From JAJDFU01 sp964641965 (GTDB lineage Bacteria; Bacteroidota; Bacteroidia; Chitinophagales; Saprospiraceae), in assembly GCA_964641965.1 (NCBI GenBank), contig CAZXLD010000031.1, forward strand, positions 1 to 55,469: a stretch of DNA of 55,469 nt, given 5' to 3'. The notes beneath the pieces were generated by a model, which searched no databases, was not told the DNA's origin, and saw only the letters and a list, made by a program, of their open reading frames with translations. This document shows positions 53,501-55,469 of the stretch, one piece after another; the stretch's first letter is position 1, and the number at the start of each line of letters is the position of its first letter. The position numbers and the translations under genes were made by a program.

Positions 53501-53539
53501 CAAGCAAAAGGCTACTCGCATGTAAGATGTATTATTCAT
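47501..53539 (-). CDS. Alpha-2-macroglobulin family protein with thioester motif
   Basis: About 2,012 residues from the ATG at 53539, giving the signal peptide MNNTSYMRVAFCLLFFCLFHQLLLAQ; an ATG at 53521 is also possible. The N-terminal region (about 30-480) is helical. A chain of macroglobulin domains follows, including MG2 (IFFTDRSIYRPGQTIYFKG). The bait/A2M region (RETAFFFPQLETDAQGN) leads to the thioester-bearing helical domain, where HECTEQ carries the CxEQ motif (Cys about 1459). The final domain ends with LPKGTHVLEYPLRIVHSGTYSIGIGQLQSMY. Bacterial relatives trap proteases. No peptidoglycan synthase PbpC neighbour is present. The TTTEPVEVTF stretch (about 1805) might be repeat-derived. 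Confidence 0.93.
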   Translation of the reverse strand: MNNTSYMRVAFCLLFFCLFHQLLLAQSMDRRWQEIDSLEQKGLYRSALQKADEAVLIARKEETYPALVKGLLLKTKFTTLLEEEEIVGAIQLIREAEQKESGVTQAILQSVLGQFYQTYFELNFWRFQDRTEPAQAQSDDITTWSGDQLLKESNRLYLSSVHVPGVQEAPLDDWSLILDEGENADGLRITVYDLLMDRAIRHFRNSRSMLAEPASSYRINRREAFAAPEDFSRFPLTRPNDNSQTAQAVRLFQEWISYLLIDTSKVSALIDADLARLDFVLENAWLSDKEQWYRGALIRLIGEHPKEPNTSEAWYRLATLLKNKGDRFKVEQDSNLRWAYRDAIRICQLAMRDFRGSYGAKQARNLIASIERKALDLESEKVYLPGDPLLFKVDYRNVERMYVRLLRLNPILDADFKELPYWDRSKWLSQQRANWEMRYTLEGTDDYQPHSTEVALPAQSPGRYVVMLSDNNGFSSENGAFSYAVINVSELSYLELKSRDAEPSIIVVNRRTGAPEAGVTLEVYNAEEGKVNTKKLGSFVSDVNGMVSANVLLRTPYRFVLKKGDDELDPDLFLYRYGTYPQRNGSQRVIFFTDRSIYRPGQTIYFKGLILNYDRKGIPSIATNTDAEIQLLDANRQKVSQLSLESNGYGTFQGSFTIPTTGLLGNMQLRATLGGLQSIRVEEYKRPQFEVILDTLEGAYALGDTIQVNGEALGYAGNTIDGAVVNYRVTRQAYYPWGRFGRSYFPNQGPPAQVGYGESYTDSEGRFSFRFLAEPSYEGPSDAQPAYLFRIEADVVDITGETHTGQAQIRLSEKRIVPDFALEDHVAKGTNLPMLAEINTVNGQSASAALALELSSLAGPGKPLTQRYWKAPDYPLISKEEFEKKFPDWSYQQEHDPKTWPINEQVTQKNYELEGRETILLPTAELPVGFYRLKLNVIDEGSQDTIAFTRHFYVFDPTTNQLPAELETHMEWENLESLKPGDQTGLRLYTTAEEQQVWVELGQFNAIRNSQWLKSGSPSWSYLIQEEDKGDLYLQTHWVRNNRYHQEVKRIPIAWADKELTISYETFRDKIKPGAEETWEIKISGSDGEALRSEVLAAMYDLSLDQFTPHNWNSSFFPTFTLGHRWEGILFGTTRSVLEAQNWQPRAPLPIRRYPSFKGIDLGSFRKPELSSMPMDPTTYDAVALSEADTRPRLSENKSAPSPPPPAPPTEEVEETLSTGLGNQVRRDLRETAFFFPQLETDAQGNLSLNFEMGESLSRWKFMLFAHTRDMKFAYETREVVTQKELMVMPSVPRFLREGDQVRLSAKVVNMSDKPLSGAAKLELEDPVTGKSVASLLGHEDKPISFELDPGASSVVGWTITIPEEQLTSALYRIVGEAGAFSDGEQNVLPVISNKSLVTETLPVDMGPDATVSLEWEALNRALGSKSAKPKSLTLEVTSNPSWLAVKALPYIMEFPHECTEQLFNRFYANALAAHLANSNPAIQAVYEDWQRKGQLESPLSENQELKNVLLTETPWLQDALSEKQQLERLALLFNRNHLAQEQADVMAKLQERQNPDGGFSWFPGGPTNWYISQYLLEGMGRLDQLNILTLEGDPEQLGLVEQVIEYADKRVLFWYKNLKAESKKGNLKMEEDHLASLIIHWLYTRSQFPTYSLNGELREAKDYILSQMDKYWTKKSLQLQVMTGIASHRWGKLNISSAVVASLKERSIQQERGGITWKGESGWAWHQHSIETQALIIDFFKETNQEAYWLEGARTWLLNHKQVNRWETTKATASAIFALLISNKTQTSLTTTEPVEVTFSSLKKADYKENLDQALLQAEAGVGYFKTSWPGKEVNPDFAKVKFKNPNDHRAWASLYWQYLEQNDQIKASDDGPLTLTRTLMVERVTDKGRVLEQVDASAPLKKGEKLIIRLTLRVENEMDFVHLQVQRPACSEPIITESGYQYQGGLGYYESIRDAADHFFFESLPKGTHVLEYPLRIVHSGTYSIGIGQLQSMYAPQFQSRTAGGKVVVE

Positions 53540-53603
53540 AGGATAGGATGACTGAAACCCAAGATTTACATAAAAATAGAGGCAACTTTTTTCATTGCAC
53601 AAA

Positions 53604-54674
53604 TTAATTTACCGTAAAGTGTTGATAGCGTTTGATATCGACTTCAGGATCTAGATTTTTGTCATTTAACAGATTGTCTGTCAATTGTTTTGCAAAAAAC
53701 GGCCCCATGGAGGTGCCTTTCGATCCCAACCCATTAAAAATGTAGATTCCCTTAGATTCTGGATGCTCCCCCAAAAACGGACGACGATCCTTTACGGTTG
53801 GACGGATGCCTGATCGGTGCCCAATGACTTCATAAGGAGTATCCAAGAGTTGATCCAGTTGGTTGATCAGAAAGCTTTTTCCAGCTTCGGTCGGCGCTTC
53901 CTGATCAAAGTGGTTTTCCATAGTCGCCCCTATCCAATACAGGTCGTCTTCGAGCGGTACAATAAATATTTTTTGCTTCAGGATCTTTTGGAACTGAGCT
54001 TCCGGAAGTCGAACGATTAAAATTTCCCCTTTTGCTCCCCGAAAAGGCAGATAGCTAAAAAAGGGATTAAACTTTCCCCAGTAGCCTTCGCAGAATAGGA
54101 TGCGGTCAGCTACCATATCACGGTATCTCCATCGGCCATCTACCTTTTGGATTTCGGTGTAATCGAAAGGCTCCTGCACCATCAACTTGCGATCAAGAAG
54201 CCATTGGCCATAAGTTTTCACCAACTTGCTTATGGAGGCACGTCCGGATCGGGTTACTTCTCCGTAGCTGTGTGCCGGATGGATCTTATCTGAATAGCCA
54301 CCCAGCTCAACTTGATCTACCAGGTATGGTTGGTAGGCAGCATCTTCGGCTCGGGCCCACCAGCTGTTTTCGTCTCCGGCATCCAGCAGGGCTCGCAAGA
54401 TAGAACGCTCTTCATTCAGGGAAATATCCAATAGCTGCTCCAGACGAGCATAGGTAGCCCGGGCAATGGGCAATAGTTCATCAAAACGCCACGATTTAAC
54501 ATAATATCTGCCGGTTATCGGATTAATGAGACCTGCGGCTACCCGGGATGCAGCCTGGGACCGGGGCTGATCGATCACCAGCACCGATTGGCCGGCTTCC
54601 AGCAGTAGATGACTCATCAAGGTACCGGAAAGACCTTGCCCCACGATCAGGTATTGCACTTGCTTGCGACTCAT
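53604..54674 (-). CDS. FAD-dependent oxidoreductase (DAO family)
   Basis: 356 residues. The dinucleotide fold is at the start, with YLIVGQGLSGTLMSHLLLEA (GxGxxG at 12-17) and the acidic strand end LVIDQP. The late FNGLGSKGTSMGPFFAKQL is the FAD-closing motif of the D-amino-acid/glycine oxidase family. The motifs suggest oxidation of an amine or amino acid, but the substrate is unknown. It starts 31 bp after the MmcQ/YjbR gene on the same strand and ends 64 bp before the macroglobulin gene. Confidence 0.85.
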   Translation of the reverse strand: MSRKQVQYLIVGQGLSGTLMSHLLLEAGQSVLVIDQPRSQAASRVAAGLINPITGRYYVKSWRFDELLPIARATYARLEQLLDISLNEERSILRALLDAGDENSWWARAEDAAYQPYLVDQVELGGYSDKIHPAHSYGEVTRSGRASISKLVKTYGQWLLDRKLMVQEPFDYTEIQKVDGRWRYRDMVADRILFCEGYWGKFNPFFSYLPFRGAKGEILIVRLPEAQFQKILKQKIFIVPLEDDLYWIGATMENHFDQEAPTEAGKSFLINQLDQLLDTPYEVIGHRSGIRPTVKDRRPFLGEHPESKGIYIFNGLGSKGTSMGPFFAKQLTDNLLNDKNLDPEVDIKRYQHFTVN

Positions 54675-54705
54675 GATACTTTCTACTGTACATACGGGGG
54701 GAGGG

Positions 54706-55062
54706 CTACAATTGGTTCAACTCGGCTTTCCGCTTTTTGGTAAGGCCGGCTACCACAAGTTCGTAGCTGTGATCAATTAAATCACAAAGAAAGGCATCTT
54801 CCAGGCCTCTTTCAAATAAAACCGTATTCCAATGTATTTTATTCATATGATAGCCGGGGATGATATCGGGGTATTCGCTCCGAAGCTCTTGGGCCCGTTC
54901 GGGATCACATTTGAGGTTGACGCGAAGTTCTTCTTCATCGAGCGCAGCCAGGGCAAACATTTTACCCATCACCTTCATGACCAGCGTATCAGGTCCGAAA
55001 GGCAAAGTTTCTTCTACTCCTTTTTTCTGCAGGCAATACTCCCGGAAATCTTCAATATGCAT
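54706..55062 (-). CDS. MmcQ/YjbR family protein
   Basis: 118 residues that match the MmcQ/YjbR family: FGPDTLVMKVMGKMFALAAL, VNLKCDPERAQELRSEY and MNKIHWNTVLF are the family blocks. Members have a double-wing DNA-binding-like fold; the function is uncertain despite frequent annotation as DNA-binding. It is the first gene of a minus-strand group with the FAD oxidoreductase. Confidence 0.9.
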   Translation of the reverse strand: MHIEDFREYCLQKKGVEETLPFGPDTLVMKVMGKMFALAALDEEELRVNLKCDPERAQELRSEYPDIIPGYHMNKIHWNTVLFERGLEDAFLCDLIDHSYELVVAGLTKKRKAELNQL

Positions 55063-55404
55063 AATGGATTAACTGATGTTATGCACCAATACAACGATTC
55101 AAAATAGACTTTAGACAATTAGATGATAGATAGTCTTTCTAGAGGATACCCATTTTTTAATAGTCTGAAAATCTACAATCTCCTGTTTTTTTTATTTGAA
55201 AGTATGGTTTTGACTGTTGGCATTCCATCCACATGGAATTGGCGTTAGGTCGGTCAGAAATATGGATACTTAAAAATAATGAAATCTCGATTGGGAAAGC
55301 GGCGCATGGAGTTTACCAATTACAAATCGATAGCAGAGGAGTTCAAATTAAGCTTTCAGCGGAAAAAACCGTTATTTTTGTGTTTTGCCGGAGCAAGGCT
55401 TTCA
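55063..55404. other. Intergenic region before the tRNA
   Basis: This 342-bp stretch has no convincing gene. The reading frame at 55233-55442 runs into the tRNA and lacks a recognisable family. What can be seen is a TATTTTTG promoter box at the right end (55373-55380) and A/T-rich sequence around 55110-55210. A plus-strand transcript of the tRNA and the minus-strand MmcQ/YjbR gene start from opposite ends. Confidence 0.6.
55373..55380 (+). promoter_or_regulatory. Bacteroidota -7 element (TATTTTTG) of the tRNA
   Basis: TATTTTTG matches TAnnTTTG and lies 24 nt before the tRNA 5' end, a normal distance for a short tRNA leader. No convincing TTTG -33 element is present. Confidence 0.5.
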
Positions 55405-55469
55405 GGTCCTGTAGTTCAAGGGATAGAATAGGAGTTTCCTAAACTCTAGATCCAGGTTCGAGTCCTGGC
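55405..55469 (+). tRNA. tRNA-Arg (anticodon CCU), cut by the window end
   Basis: The cloverleaf can be folded by hand. The acceptor 5' strand is GGTCCTG, then T8-A9. The D arm pairs GTTC with GAAT. The anticodon stem pairs GGAGT with ACTCT around the loop TTCCTAA, giving anticodon CCT (reads AGG, Arg). A 4-nt variable loop AGAT follows, and the T arm CCAGG/CCTGG encloses TTCGAGT. The last base present (C) starts the 3' acceptor strand; the rest, with any CCA, lies outside the window. Confidence 0.92.

Noticed and set aside
55233..55442. 69-codon plus-strand frame
   Set aside because: It runs into the tRNA gene and has no family features; the tRNA is the real element.
1..55469. CRISPR array, insertion sequence, prophage or integrase attachment site
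   Set aside because: I saw no spaced direct repeats of CRISPR size, no transposase or integrase, and no long terminal inverted repeats. The tRNA at the right edge could be an integration site, but its 3' end is outside the window.

Overview
The window looks like a chromosomal segment of a Bacteroidota bacterium, most likely class Saprospiria (Lewinella/Haliscomenobacter-like). The signs are Bacteroidota-typical families (DUF6089 barrel, DUF4296, DUF5106/TlpA, DUF3822, DUF6438), promoter motifs of the TTTG-N19-TAnnTTTG type, weak Shine-Dalgarno sites, and lipoprotein signals throughout. The genus is an inference from protein style, not proven. I see no insertion sequence, prophage, CRISPR array or rRNA. 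The only RNA gene I recognise is a tRNA-Arg(CCU) cut by the right edge.

Layout. 1-3.6 kb: membrane protein, MsbA-like ABC exporter, DUF6089 outer-membrane protein. 3.7-8.3 kb (+): a degenerate low-molecular-weight phosphatase/ArsC-like protein, polyphosphate kinase, and a BtaA/BtaB-like pair predicted to make a phosphorus-free betaine lipid. 8.4-11.7 kb (-): EVE protein, DinB-like protein, prolyl oligopeptidase. 11.9-14.0 kb (+): DUF2628 protein and exported amidohydrolase. 14.2-15.9 kb (-): RimM and MnmA. 16.1-19.7 kb (+): LysE transporter, RlpA-SPOR protein, OmpA-like lipoprotein, DUF6438 lipoprotein. 19.7-26.2 kb (-): a complete, tightly packed ebo cluster (eboA-F). A 53-aa membrane microprotein lies just upstream of eboA and abuts an ABC-F ATPase gene. 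28.3-31.0 kb (-): PhoB/PhoR-like two-component pair, DUF4296 lipoprotein, SixA-like phosphatase. 31.2-33.5 kb: SDR oxidoreductase and exported thioredoxin-like protein, convergent. 33.6-36.6 kb (-): a 990-aa exported coiled-coil protein. 36.9-38.4 kb (-): pyrB and pyrR. 38.5-39.3 kb (+): lipoprotein. 39.4-43.6 kb (-): glnS, argS, rsmD. 43.6-45.5 kb (-): DUF3822 protein, membrane-anchored protein, bactofilin. 45.6-46.6 kb (+): tsaD. 46.7-55.1 kb (-): DUF697-SHOCT protein, a 2,012-aa alpha-2-macroglobulin, FAD oxidoreductase, MmcQ/YjbR protein. The window ends in the tRNA.

Most of the window is housekeeping: tRNA charging and modification (GlnRS, ArgRS, MnmA, TsaD, RimM, RsmD), pyrimidine synthesis and envelope functions. 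The most distinctive part is the ebo operon. Its six proteins look like a small-molecule pathway (dehydroquinate-synthase-like enzyme, UbiA prenyltransferase, TIM-barrel enzyme, TatD-like hydrolase, phosphodiesterase-like enzyme), and its product is not established. The ppk1/btaA/btaB block suggests adaptation to low phosphate. Also notable are the phosphatase-fold protein that has lost its catalytic Cys and Arg, the giant coiled-coil protein built on an approximately 18-residue repeat, and possible repeat-derived peptide insertions in the amidohydrolase.
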